64,000 bases of DNA from Sphingobacterium detergens (GTDB lineage Bacteria > Bacteroidota > Bacteroidia > Sphingobacteriales > Sphingobacteriaceae): NCBI RefSeq assembly GCF_003610355.1, contig NZ_RAPY01000008.1, positions 265,801 through 329,800 on the forward strand, given 5' to 3'. The notes beneath the pieces are model-generated. The model saw only the letters and a list, made by a program, of their open reading frames with translations, was not told the origin of the DNA and searched no databases. Each line of letters begins with the position of its first letter. Positions within the stretch are counted from its first letter, which is position 1. Shown in pieces: positions 44,424 to 54,001 of the stretch. Both the position numbers and the translations under genes were made by a program.

Positions 44424-45011
44424 ATGTATATGAAAGCTCCCTTTATTATTCTACTCGTATTACTTTCTTTGCCGGGTTATCTCAGGGCGCAGAAAGATTC
44501 GAAAGTGGTTTTCCCGAAGTCTTCTTTTGACGTGGAACAGGCCAAACGCATGATCGGAAGTAATGGAACTGCTACACTAAAAGGTATGATTGCCGGAAAG
44601 ACCAAGTACCTGAGCAATGTCGTAGAGCTTTATCCTTGCACCAACTATTTTTATGAATGGTATGAACTGAAGAAAAAAGATAAAAAGGGTAAAAAGCAGA
44701 TCTATATGTCAGATGAGGCCTATAGTTATCGAATACTAACGCGGATTGACACGGATGGTTCATTTGGGTTCACAGGTCTAAATCCGGGAAAATATTATAT
44801 CAATACTTTGGTCTATGAAACAAAATCTGGAATAGCGGAGCGACAGGTCGGAACCGAAACCATTAGAAGTTTTAATGTTTATGGACATCAATTATCTTCT
44901 TATGACAGGCCTATCATGGAAAAATACCAGTACTTATATAATACTGTAGAACGACTGGAGTCCTTTATCGAAATCTCGGCGGAAGGTCAGATTCTTAATG
45001 TATCACTTTAA
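44424..45011 (+). CDS. Secreted protein of unknown function
   Basis: About 195 residues from the ATG pair at 44424/44430; a longer frame from 44367 lacks a signal peptide. The signal (FIILLVLLSLPGYLRAQ) is followed by a small beta domain with the GxFxFxxLxPGKYYI pattern (DGSFGFTGLNPGKYYI) typical of carboxypeptidase-regulatory-like folds. Its stop overlaps the start region of the LRR gene, suggesting coupling. Function unknown. Confidence 0.7.
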   Translation: MYMKAPFIILLVLLSLPGYLRAQKDSKVVFPKSSFDVEQAKRMIGSNGTATLKGMIAGKTKYLSNVVELYPCTNYFYEWYELKKKDKKGKKQIYMSDEAYSYRILTRIDTDGSFGFTGLNPGKYYINTLVYETKSGIAERQVGTETIRSFNVYGHQLSSYDRPIMEKYQYLYNTVERLESFIEISAEGQILNVSL

Positions 45012-45021
45012 AATCATTGCC

Positions 45022-45783
45022 ATGTCTATCAAATTATTTGTCAGTTGCCTTTTATTGATTAACGTATTTTCAGCGGCAATTGCCCAAGAGGTAAAGATCC
45101 CCGATGCCAATTTCAAAAAAAGTCTTATCGCTCAGGGAATTGACAGCAATGGCGACGGAAAAATCCAGCTTTCTGAAGCAAAAAATGTAAAAGTACTATA
45201 TGTAAATAAAGCCGGTATCACTTCGTTGGAGGGGATCAAAAGTTTCAGCAATGTGGAAGACCTTGGCTTCTATGAAAACGATATCAAAGATGTAGATCTT
45301 TCGGGGATGACAAACCTAAAATTTATTTATGGATTTGACACTCATATGGAATCCATGAATATTAAAGGTTGTATCAATGTACTTAACATTAGCTGCCATA
45401 AAAATAATTTACGAGAACTTGATGTTTCAGACCAGAAAAAGCTAATTGAACTCAGTCTTGGATTCAACCAACTGACACGTCTCGATATCAGCGGTCTTAA
45501 AGACTTAAAAAAAGTGCATGCTTATCTAAATCAGATTCAGGAATTCAAATTTGACAGTAGTCCGCAATTAGAGGAAATATGGATCAATGAAAACAGGATC
45601 AGTCACCACCTGGATTTAACAAAATTCCCAAATCTCAAGTTTTTTATAGCGTTTAAAAACCCTATTCAGTCAGTAAATATCGTTGGTCTGGAATTTCTAG
45701 AAGATTTCAGCTGTCATGGCTCTCATATCAACACCCTTAATTTAAGCGGCACAAAGCGGTTAAAAGAGATAAGTTGGTATTAA
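45022..45783 (+). CDS. Secreted leucine-rich-repeat protein
   Basis: 253 residues from the ATG at 45022; an ATG at 44998 would overlap the upstream stop by 14 nt and also work. A signal peptide (KLFVSCLLLINVFSAAIAQ) is followed by an EF-hand-like loop DSNGDGKIQLSE. About eight LRR units then run from residue 65 to the end (spacing about 21-22, for example LRELDVSDQKKLIELSLG and LTRLDISGLKDL). Typical of Bacteroidota surface or periplasmic recognition proteins. Co-transcribed with the preceding gene, then terminated at 45853-45882. Confidence 0.8.
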   Translation: MSIKLFVSCLLLINVFSAAIAQEVKIPDANFKKSLIAQGIDSNGDGKIQLSEAKNVKVLYVNKAGITSLEGIKSFSNVEDLGFYENDIKDVDLSGMTNLKFIYGFDTHMESMNIKGCINVLNISCHKNNLRELDVSDQKKLIELSLGFNQLTRLDISGLKDLKKVHAYLNQIQEFKFDSSPQLEEIWINENRISHHLDLTKFPNLKFFIAFKNPIQSVNIVGLEFLEDFSCHGSHINTLNLSGTKRLKEISWY

Positions 45784-45852
45784 GAGATGGATCTTCTTTA
45801 TCTATTTTTATTTCTAAGATTAAATAGATTCACCATTTTCAGATTAAAACAT

Positions 45853-45882
45853 AAAGCCAGCTATTTCACAATAGCTGGCTTT
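45853..45882 (+). terminator. Terminator after the LRR gene
   Basis: Perfect 13-bp stem aaagccagctatt/aatagctggcttt with a 4-nt loop. The following 250 nt to the PUL end hold no gene. Confidence 0.9.
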
Positions 45883-46133
45883 AAACAACGCGCTTGCATT
45901 TATGCACTTGAATCTAAAAGTAAAAAATTAGGAATTTAACTTTAATCCAAGCATCGATATATTAATCCCAAATTAGACATAAAACCCTAGCCAAAATAAT
46001 TAAAATCATTAAAACAGCGATTAAAATCCTCACTTGTCCTTAAAAAAAAAACCAAAAATCTAGTCATTTTTCAATAACTGATTCTCAAGTTACCATTTCA
46101 GGACGAATATATATACCATCAGTACCGCTAAAC

Positions 46134-47810
46134 CTAATGGATAATAACACGATTAGATGCTCGCCATGGAATCAATGAACTGATAAGTATTACTGTGGCA
46201 ATTCCACCAACTAATGGAGAACGGTCGGCAAAGAAAAAGCACAGTACATATAGCAACAACGCAATAAAGGTGAGCGAAAATGCAATCATCTTCAATCCAA
46301 ATTTATTCTGATTTTTCAGTGCCATCTCTTCTTCTATATCAATCTGCTGTACAGCTTCCTTGCGTGCCGCTTTAGTTTGTTTGAGTGCGAGGTACTCTGC
46401 ACTTATCTTCCCACGTGATTTCGCATACAGTTCGACACAAACCAACAAAACGAAGGGCAGTACAACTCCAAGCAGCATCTCGTTGGCTCGGCTAAGTTTA
46501 TAGTTTATCAACAAAGGAAAAATAATCTTAAACAGCAGATTGACGCTTAAGCTAACAGCGGTTATATACACAGTAGCCTTTCCTGTCAATCGCTTTGAAA
46601 ACAACGCCCATATCGGTGGTGCCAATAATGGTCCACCAGTAATGGCACCTATACTTAGGGTGAACTCGACTATTCCACCAATCAGTGGCACGATCAGCGC
46701 AACAATAATCATAAAAAACCCAAAAAACCAAGATGATGCGCGAGCAATAAACATCAGCTTTTTTTCTGAGGCTTGTGGATTTAAAGTTCCTTTATAGATA
46801 TCGTTTGTAAAAACAGCCGATACAACATTTAAGGCCGTATTTGCGGATGCCGAAGTCGAGAAATACATTCCCGTCAGCATCAATCCAAGTAATCCTGCTG
46901 GGAGCACCTGCTTACAAACCATGATGTAAGCCGTTTCTGTCGCCAAGCCGGTCAAATCCGGATTGATGGCTTTGTAAACCATTGGCGGAATCATCCACAA
47001 AATCGGGCTAGCAATATACAATGCAGCAAATAAATAAGCGACCTTGGAAGCTGATCGTGGCGTATCAACACTGGTATACCGTTGTACAAATGTCCAGTTG
47101 CCCCCAATATAAAAAATATGATACAACGCAAAAGCTAAAATAAAACCCCAGGTATATTCACCGTTTACAACATTGAAGAAATCATCTGGCACTTTGTCCA
47201 AGAAGGACTGTACACCACCCACTTCCTGAAAAACCAATGGAATGACAATCACAATAGCTGCTGTCAGGACGACAAACTGTAGAATATCCGTCACCATTAC
47301 GGCCCACAAACCGCCGATGGCGGTATAGGCAATCATTAAGATGCCCAGCACAATGGTAACTGGGATCAGGGGATAGTCCAGCGATTCGGAAACAAGTTTG
47401 GCGACAGAATATAACACGGAGCCCTTGAGAAATACCGAAACGATCATGAAGACATAGATGTAACACTTCTGTACAGCACTTCCTAGGCGTTCTTTAATAA
47501 ACTCCGCCGCTGTAAGATTTCCTGTGGCCTTCCATTTGGGTGCCAGATAAAGCCCTGTAATCAGCCCACCTATACACATGGTCCACTGGATGGTAATCGC
47601 TACCCAGCCATGACTATACGCTATTGAACCCCAAGCGACAAAGGTACCTGCTGAAAAAAAACTCATAAATAGGGACATTCCCCCTATAAACCAAGGCACG
47701 GATTCACCTCCAGCAAAAAAGGACTTCAAATTTCTTCCAGTTCGTGAAAAGCTTATCCCAACCAGCATGATGAATACTGAAAAAACGATTATGACTACTG
47801 TATCTATCAT
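46134..47810 (-). CDS. Sodium/solute symporter (SSS family) of the PUL
   Basis: 558 residues with about 13-14 transmembrane helices. SSF family features are visible: FFAGGESVPWFIGGMSLFMSFFSAGTFVAWG near the N-terminus, GGLWAVMVTDILQFVVL around residue 170 and PAGLLGLMLTGMYFSTSASANTALNVVSAV. These define the Na+-coupled carrier core. It would import a monosaccharide or sugar acid released by the PUL enzymes across the inner membrane. It is the last gene of the minus-strand locus, 43 nt after the oxidoreductase gene. Confidence 0.92.
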   Translation of the reverse strand: MIDTVVIIVFSVFIMLVGISFSRTGRNLKSFFAGGESVPWFIGGMSLFMSFFSAGTFVAWGSIAYSHGWVAITIQWTMCIGGLITGLYLAPKWKATGNLTAAEFIKERLGSAVQKCYIYVFMIVSVFLKGSVLYSVAKLVSESLDYPLIPVTIVLGILMIAYTAIGGLWAVMVTDILQFVVLTAAIVIVIPLVFQEVGGVQSFLDKVPDDFFNVVNGEYTWGFILAFALYHIFYIGGNWTFVQRYTSVDTPRSASKVAYLFAALYIASPILWMIPPMVYKAINPDLTGLATETAYIMVCKQVLPAGLLGLMLTGMYFSTSASANTALNVVSAVFTNDIYKGTLNPQASEKKLMFIARASSWFFGFFMIIVALIVPLIGGIVEFTLSIGAITGGPLLAPPIWALFSKRLTGKATVYITAVSLSVNLLFKIIFPLLINYKLSRANEMLLGVVLPFVLLVCVELYAKSRGKISAEYLALKQTKAARKEAVQQIDIEEEMALKNQNKFGLKMIAFSLTFIALLLYVLCFFFADRSPLVGGIATVILISSLIPWRASNRVIIH

Positions 47811-47853
47811 CTTGTATTGACTATTAAATTACTGAATATTATCATATTATAAA

Positions 47854-50136
47854 CTATGCGTAACACCTGATAGCGAAAACGGCTGCTGGTACATCTGGAG
47901 AAGGGTGTTCAAGAGATATAATCAGCTCATCTGTAACACAAGGTTCCGGAAGTTCTATCACATTTCTAGTCTGAAAATTTGCCCGCTGCGTGTAAATAAT
48001 CTTTCCATTTCCATCTTCAATGCTATAATTCCTAACACAAAATGGCATCACGGTCTCAGGATGGGTCATTAATACCGATTCCATCGCGTGATCCCAATCG
48101 GTATCAAAATTAACTTCGATCCTTCTTATACGCTGCTTCTGCTTCCATTTAATCGAAATTATTGGCTGTTGATCGTCCGTTGCTGCAACCCAGGCATTCG
48201 GACGAATTGTTGGCCGATCAATCCCATTACGCACATTTTCGATCCCAAAGACGGACAGTCCCGATGATAGTTGAATGGCGAGATTATGTCCTTCGGGCCG
48301 ACGTTGTGGGGTCCAAAATTCAAATGAATCTACTCCAGATTCCGACAGTGCTACTTGTTTACCATTATTTGAAACGGCTTTATTCACTCCATTAAAAACA
48401 GAAAGCAATCCAGATATTCGCTGCAGGGTATAGGCCAATCGCACATGTTTGTTTTGGAGAAACGTAAGGAAAACATATTGATCCTCATATATCTTCAATC
48501 CAAAATCCAATGTTACTGTCTGAATACCAGGTTTTACACTAATTTTAATTTTCCCTAGCTCCTGATCTGGCGTAAAACCACCTTTCCTTTCACTACTTCT
48601 CAACTCGACTTCCAATATTGTTGGCTGCATCGCTTCAATCTCCAAAAGAAAGATAGGCAATGCGCCTGCAACTACAGGAAGAAGTTGTGCTGCGGAAATG
48701 TCCAGATTTTTCCACAAAATATTTTCTTTGAAGAATCCTTTAAAGTCCAAATTGCTCGAAGAAGTGAGTTCTGCCTGTTGTACAAGATCGCTGTTATCAG
48801 ACAAATGAAAACCAGGGATATACTGACCAGATCGTTGCAGTTCTTTTTGCAATTCCGTCATATAATAGGATTGACCAACTTCTCGTGGTGCAAGTTGGTG
48901 CTGAACACATAGTTTTGCCGCTATCGCCACAGCCTGCGCAACATAAGCACATGTCGCCATTACCCGAGTCGCACCAAATGCGACATGGGATACGCTGATC
49001 AGACGTCCCGCCAAAAAGAGGTTTTGGATATTACGACTATATAAACAACGATAAGGGATATGGAAAACACCTTTACTATGCCATTGGTTGCAGGGCTGAC
49101 GGTCGCTAAAGACACCATCCGCAGGATGCAGATCGATGGACCAGCCTCCATAGGCTACGGCATCTGGATGTTGACGCTGCTCGACCACATCCTTTTGTGT
49201 CAGGATATAATCGCCTTCAAACCGACGACTTTCTCGCTTTCCGGGAACCATTCCAACCCACTCCAATGTCAGCGTGTCGGCTTCAGGAAATTGTCCTGAA
49301 TTTTTGATATAATCCCACACACCATAGATGATTTTCCAAAGTTCCCATTTGATCTCTTCGGTATCATGTACAGTATCTAGACGCCCCCCATATTCCACCC
49401 ACCACAACTTGCAGCCATGTTCTTTGGCATTGAAATTTTTGAACCGTGGTATTTCTTTGGTAACATCCATGGCAAAAGCTGGGGCAGTATAAGACACAGA
49501 TTTTCCGACATCTTTGGTATAGAAATAAAGGGTATGGCCCAAAAGCTCACCATAGGAAGTATCTGGTGCCATAGCCTCATCAAATTCTTCTCGTGTTTCA
49601 GCCCCCATGCGAAAAGCAGCTCCGGAGAGAAAACCAATTATACCATCTCCGGAAGCGTCGCAAAATAAAGATGATTCAAGGGTATATTGTGTGGAGTTCT
49701 GGCTGCAAAAAGCAGTTAATGATTTGATCCGTTCACCAGCTTCTTTGTGGACTTCATAGACACTGGTATTAAGCAACAATCGGATGTTGGGTTCTTGTTT
49801 TACCTTGTCAAGTAAAATCATATCCAATATAACGGCATTACCCTCCGGATTGCGATACACATTTTCAACCAATATTTCGTCAATAACCCCACCTTCTCGA
49901 CTCCAACGATTGTTGTTACCCATATGGGAAGTGGCACCCAGTATCCACAACCTAACCTCACTGGAGGCATTCCCTCCAAGTACAGACCGATCCTGTACCA
50001 ACACGACACGCAAACCTTGCCTAGCTGCTGTAATCGCAGCGCACACGCCAGACATACCACCACCCACAACCGCTAAATCGGCGGTAACAACTTCATTCTT
50101 TAATGTTCTGGAGATTCCCCCCTTGCTATAAATCAT
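47854..50136 (-). CDS. FAD-dependent oxidoreductase with C-terminal beta domains
   Basis: 760 residues. A Rossmann FAD-binding motif VVGGGMSGVCAAITAARQG (residues about 23-41) and GGNASSEVRLWILGA are typical of the FAD_oxidored family common in Bacteroidota glycan loci. The flavoprotein core extends to about 430 (LFLAGRLISVSHVAFGATRVMAT) and a beta-rich carbohydrate-binding-like region fills the rest. No signal peptide is apparent, so it is probably cytoplasmic and may oxidise a sugar or sugar acid after import. The ATG at 50136 is clear. Confidence 0.85.
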   Translation of the reverse strand: MIYSKGGISRTLKNEVVTADLAVVGGGMSGVCAAITAARQGLRVVLVQDRSVLGGNASSEVRLWILGATSHMGNNNRWSREGGVIDEILVENVYRNPEGNAVILDMILLDKVKQEPNIRLLLNTSVYEVHKEAGERIKSLTAFCSQNSTQYTLESSLFCDASGDGIIGFLSGAAFRMGAETREEFDEAMAPDTSYGELLGHTLYFYTKDVGKSVSYTAPAFAMDVTKEIPRFKNFNAKEHGCKLWWVEYGGRLDTVHDTEEIKWELWKIIYGVWDYIKNSGQFPEADTLTLEWVGMVPGKRESRRFEGDYILTQKDVVEQRQHPDAVAYGGWSIDLHPADGVFSDRQPCNQWHSKGVFHIPYRCLYSRNIQNLFLAGRLISVSHVAFGATRVMATCAYVAQAVAIAAKLCVQHQLAPREVGQSYYMTELQKELQRSGQYIPGFHLSDNSDLVQQAELTSSSNLDFKGFFKENILWKNLDISAAQLLPVVAGALPIFLLEIEAMQPTILEVELRSSERKGGFTPDQELGKIKISVKPGIQTVTLDFGLKIYEDQYVFLTFLQNKHVRLAYTLQRISGLLSVFNGVNKAVSNNGKQVALSESGVDSFEFWTPQRRPEGHNLAIQLSSGLSVFGIENVRNGIDRPTIRPNAWVAATDDQQPIISIKWKQKQRIRRIEVNFDTDWDHAMESVLMTHPETVMPFCVRNYSIEDGNGKIIYTQRANFQTRNVIELPEPCVTDELIISLEHPSPDVPAAVFAIRCYA

Positions 50137-50197
50137 ATATACTTTCTTTTTTATCTAGTTTATCACCTTAGTCCCCCTTATACTGGGGCAAATTCGT

Positions 50198-50875
50198 CTA
50201 TTTTATAAATTTGGAAATCACATCTTTCCAGATAGTGTATCCTTCAGCTGTCAGATGCAGACCATCTTCCCGATAGTATGCTGATACTAAATCACCATTG
50301 ACATCCAGCATTTTGGAATATACATCCGCATAGGCAGTTCCAGACTGTTGTTCTAAAAACTGTTTAATGCGCGCATTAACCTCCTCGATCTGTATTTTAT
50401 CTTTCAATCGGCGCGGTGAAGGTTTGATGGAGATATAAATTATTTCAGCTTGCGGTTTGGTTTTTCGTATTTCACTAAACAAGGCAGCGAACTGCGCTAC
50501 AATACGATCTGTAGACCAATGCAGCCCAATGTCGTTGTCGCCTTCATAAATAAAAATTTGCTTTGCATTGTATGGTGTAATCAATCGGTCTCTATAGGTA
50601 TACAGATCGATTGTCTTGGTTCCAGAGACCCCTCTATTCAGCACAGCCCGACCGACGAAATCGTCCTTTAGTGTTTTCCAATTTTCGATGGTCGAACTAC
50701 CTACAAATAAGATGACATTGTCGGGTGGTGGATTTTGCTTATCCAGACGTTCATAGCGCTGTATCTTCTCCTCCCATTTCTGCTGCTGTGTCAATACAGT
50801 TTGGGCATTGGTAAACGATATGCCCAAACAGAGGGACAGACAGCTAAATAGCTTTATTAATTGAGTTGCTTTCAT
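50198..50875 (-). CDS. SGNH/GDSL hydrolase, small (secreted)
   Basis: 225 residues with a signal peptide (SCLSLCLGISFTNAQ). SGNH blocks are in order: FVGSST (nucleophile about Ser61), NRGVSGTKT (oxyanion Gly), EGDNDI (Asn) and DGLHLTAEGY (catalytic Asp and His near the C-terminus). Such enzymes remove acetyl or other acyl groups from glycans. It follows the larger SGNH gene, suggesting a deacylation step on the PUL substrate. Probably periplasmic. Confidence 0.88.
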   Translation of the reverse strand: MKATQLIKLFSCLSLCLGISFTNAQTVLTQQQKWEEKIQRYERLDKQNPPPDNVILFVGSSTIENWKTLKDDFVGRAVLNRGVSGTKTIDLYTYRDRLITPYNAKQIFIYEGDNDIGLHWSTDRIVAQFAALFSEIRKTKPQAEIIYISIKPSPRRLKDKIQIEEVNARIKQFLEQQSGTAYADVYSKMLDVNGDLVSAYYREDGLHLTAEGYTIWKDVISKFIK

Positions 50876-51025
50876 CTAATTATTTTTTTATTCATTAATC
50901 GATTTCCCCCTTTAAGACATTATTCATAAGTATTTATTTCCAATGCTATTCATGAGCTCGTTTACTCATTAAATTGGTATTCTAAGGTATTCGTGGGCTC
51001 AATCTTTCGGTTCACTCGGTTCACA

Positions 51026-52495
51026 CTACCCTTGGTGATATATCTGTGGTCTCATGTCTCCTATTTCTTGTTTTCTAGTCGTCTTTAAAATTGGTTTCCC
51101 ACGTAAGAGTATCCGTCCTAAATAAATTACAGAGGAGTCATATTTTGCAGGATGTTGAACAATATCCTCTTGTTGAGATGGCCCCAAAATCAGCCGCTTA
51201 TCTGCTTTCAATGATGATATACGAAAACTGATTTCATGCTTCCCTTGTGGCAATTTGATCAAATCATATTGACCTCTATATCGATTATTACAGTAGGCAT
51301 TAAAACGATTCAATGGGGTATTACCGTTATCCCTTGTTATTATTTCATAGGGCTGAAAACTATCTGATTGCAATTTATGTAGGTTTACTCGATGGCCATC
51401 TACCCAGACTTCAAGCTGTCCCACCTCAGGTCCACCGATATCAAATAGACCAAATATATCGCCTTCAAAAGCGAATGAACACTGCGCTCCCTCTTCCCCA
51501 GCTACCATCACCGTATCAAACCATCCATTGAACGCCTTTAGCTTGGATTCTTTTGTTGAAATCGCCCCCCATTTAACATCAAAATCAGCAATATCGTCGG
51601 GTCTGTACATCCCCGCGATATCCCATTCGGAAGAAACTAGCGGTTTGGGCAATGGATGAGACGCCGGTCTTGACAATCCTTTCATTTTGTCAATTCCACG
51701 AGCAATGGCCGCTGCATATAGATTGCCTCCGGCTTTAAGCGGATGGATACCATCAGTTGAAAATAAAATGCGTTCTCCAGCAGCTTGCGCATCTCCCTTC
51801 CATAACAACTTATCCTGAAATTCCAGATGGGAAATCTCCATTCCCAGATGTACTGTAGGAATACGGTAATGATCGGCTAATGCTTCCAGGGCTTCAATAT
51901 GTAACGGTATTTTTCCGTTGCGATATAGTTTGGTTTGCCCTCCCAAAATGGCATAAATTAAACAGATATCGGTATGATGGTCATGCTGGATAATCTGTCT
52001 GATCATTCCCTCCATGCCCGCAGCATAAGCACCATTGACTGCAAAGTCTATGATAACCAGATCGGGATGCTGTGTCAATACCTGCTCCTGAATTCTAAAG
52101 GCTCCCAGATCTGTACCTGTACCAGATACGCCGGCATTGACCCACTTAAATTTGGTGGATGGATAACGTGCCTGCAAATAGGTGGAAATCTGCATTCTGT
52201 AACAATAATTTGCCTGTGTCAGACTTCCACCAATAAATGCGACGGTCACATCTTGACCATTGGTAATTTTAGTAAGAAAATTAGGGATACCACCGCGCAC
52301 TATACACTCGTCATCTCGCTCAAAATCGCTTGGATGAATAAGTTCCTCTTTATCGAGATCCACAGAAAATAATAGCTGCGAGGCGGCACCCTGCGAAGCT
52401 GCAATCTTATCGAGCTCCCGGATATTCTGCGCACTCAAATCAGTCATTGTAAAAAAAAGCAATAGGATCGTTATGATTAATTGATAGCTACGCAT
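51026..52495 (-). CDS. SGNH-type esterase with C-terminal beta-sandwich
   Basis: 489 residues from ATG 52495, which starts a signal peptide (SYQLIITILLLFFTMTDLSAQ). An alternative ATG at 52534, in TGATG overlap with the upstream gene's stop, would add 13 residues and suggests translational coupling. SGNH features are VAFIGGSLTQ (GGSL in place of GDSL), NAGVSGTGTD, DFAVNGA and TDGIHPLKAGGN. A beta-sandwich (about 310-489) with FDIGGPEVGQLEVWVDG may bind carbohydrate. Likely an acetyl or methyl esterase acting on the PUL glycan. Confidence 0.85.
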   Translation of the reverse strand: MRSYQLIITILLLFFTMTDLSAQNIRELDKIAASQGAASQLLFSVDLDKEELIHPSDFERDDECIVRGGIPNFLTKITNGQDVTVAFIGGSLTQANYCYRMQISTYLQARYPSTKFKWVNAGVSGTGTDLGAFRIQEQVLTQHPDLVIIDFAVNGAYAAGMEGMIRQIIQHDHHTDICLIYAILGGQTKLYRNGKIPLHIEALEALADHYRIPTVHLGMEISHLEFQDKLLWKGDAQAAGERILFSTDGIHPLKAGGNLYAAAIARGIDKMKGLSRPASHPLPKPLVSSEWDIAGMYRPDDIADFDVKWGAISTKESKLKAFNGWFDTVMVAGEEGAQCSFAFEGDIFGLFDIGGPEVGQLEVWVDGHRVNLHKLQSDSFQPYEIITRDNGNTPLNRFNAYCNNRYRGQYDLIKLPQGKHEISFRISSLKADKRLILGPSQQEDIVQHPAKYDSSVIYLGRILLRGKPILKTTRKQEIGDMRPQIYHQG

Positions 52496-52533
52496 ACCAT
52501 TTGAATACAAGTCCTCGTAAAATATTTTTAACA

Positions 52534-53979
52534 TCAATCTACAACCGTGATATTCGAAGTAAAGGAATTCGCGACGATATCAGATTGCAACATATTCCTG
52601 CCCCCCACTTTTACATTTTTGAAGGTCACGTCTTTAATCATATGCTCCGCATCATAGCCCTCGAAAGTGGCCGCTGTGGCACTGCTGACACAATCAATAA
52701 ATCGAATATTAGAAATGGTTCCGGGTCTATAGACTGGATTTGAATTCGAGTTCTGCTTAATATACATCAACACGAATCGTGTATTTCCAATGGTCTCATC
52801 ACGGATCCCTTCGAAGGTGATATTCCTCACATCGGCCCAATCCGAATGTGGTATCGCCACAGAATGACCTCCCCAAGTCATTTTGGCTATATCAATATCC
52901 TTGAATGTGAGCTGTTCGACACTACTGGTTTCCAATGAAGAACCTATACGAATACCTACACCCACTTGGTTTTTCCAGATCATACAGTCGTGGGCGCTAC
53001 AATTTAAAAGTGGTGTTTCACCATCTGCAGCCGCATTTGTTGCGTGCCAACCAAAACCATCATCCCCCGATCCAATAAAACAGTGGGAGAAATGCACATC
53101 TTGACATCCTGAACCTAAATCCAAACCATCATTGTTCTGCCCAAAGCTCAGTAGGTTAAGATGGGATACGTTGACATTCGACGAATTGACCATATCCACT
53201 TGCCAACCTAAAGCGGCATGCCGGATGCCAAATCCCCTAAGTTCCACATTTTGACTACGGTAGACCTTGACAAAGTTTCCAGCGACAGGAGCGGTACGAT
53301 CATCAATATAACCTCGACCGATCAATTTGACATTAGACACGTTTTCTATCAATACCTTTCCTCTTAAAATCGCTCCCTCTTCTAAATAATAGGTTTTATT
53401 GGACTCAAGTTTAAAAACTCCGTTTACGCCATGATGTATCCCCTTGGCAAAAACAACGGCCCCAGGTTTATACGCACTGTAATCGGGAGATCCAAATAAT
53501 AGCAAGGGTGCTCGACCAGGGATAGCTAACGCATAATTGTAATATTCCGGGAGGGTAAAGGTCAATTCGTTGCCATTCTTCACAACCGGTATATTCAATC
53601 TTTTAGGCGAAAGCGTAAAATTTGAGAATGCACTGCTACAAATAATCTTGACCTGCGTACCGGGCACATAATTAAACAATGCGGTATGTACATCCGTTTG
53701 TCCGCCATTTTGGGCCAGATCATAACAGGTTTCTTGCCATACGTCCAAGGTATCATTGTTGACGATAACCTGATAAGCCAGACTTTTCACCATAGGTGAA
53801 TCCAATTGCCCGGCAGCAGACGCCATTCGTGCAAGTTTATGTTCTACTTGTTGTTGACTCTGCTGCTCATTTTGCTGTAAGCTCTTTTCGATCCCTGTAC
53901 AACTTAAAAACGTAAACATTAGTCCAAAGAATCCTGGTAAAATCCAACAGTTTTTTAAATGTTTAATGTTGCTATTCAT
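52534..53979 (-). CDS. Right-handed beta-helix glycosidase-like lipoprotein
   Basis: 481 residues, lipobox FTFLSC (Cys about 27), then a Gln-rich linker. An N-terminal beta domain (about 60-190) precedes a parallel beta-helix with repeated strand turns (VKLIGRGYIDD, VELRGFGIRHA, VNVSHLNLLS). NNDGLDLGSG and GSGDDGFGWHA sit where GH28 has its NTD and DD catalytic motifs, and VGVGIRIGSS where it has GHG. The N-terminal domain resembles GH49-type proteins. Exact family and linkage are uncertain; a polygalacturonase-like role is inference. Its stop overlaps the downstream SGNH frame (TGATG). Confidence 0.75.
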   Translation of the reverse strand: MNSNIKHLKNCWILPGFFGLMFTFLSCTGIEKSLQQNEQQSQQQVEHKLARMASAAGQLDSPMVKSLAYQVIVNNDTLDVWQETCYDLAQNGGQTDVHTALFNYVPGTQVKIICSSAFSNFTLSPKRLNIPVVKNGNELTFTLPEYYNYALAIPGRAPLLLFGSPDYSAYKPGAVVFAKGIHHGVNGVFKLESNKTYYLEEGAILRGKVLIENVSNVKLIGRGYIDDRTAPVAGNFVKVYRSQNVELRGFGIRHAALGWQVDMVNSSNVNVSHLNLLSFGQNNDGLDLGSGCQDVHFSHCFIGSGDDGFGWHATNAAADGETPLLNCSAHDCMIWKNQVGVGIRIGSSLETSSVEQLTFKDIDIAKMTWGGHSVAIPHSDWADVRNITFEGIRDETIGNTRFVLMYIKQNSNSNPVYRPGTISNIRFIDCVSSATAATFEGYDAEHMIKDVTFKNVKVGGRNMLQSDIVANSFTSNITVVD

Positions 53980-54001
53980 ACTATTAGTTGATTTTAAATG
54001 G

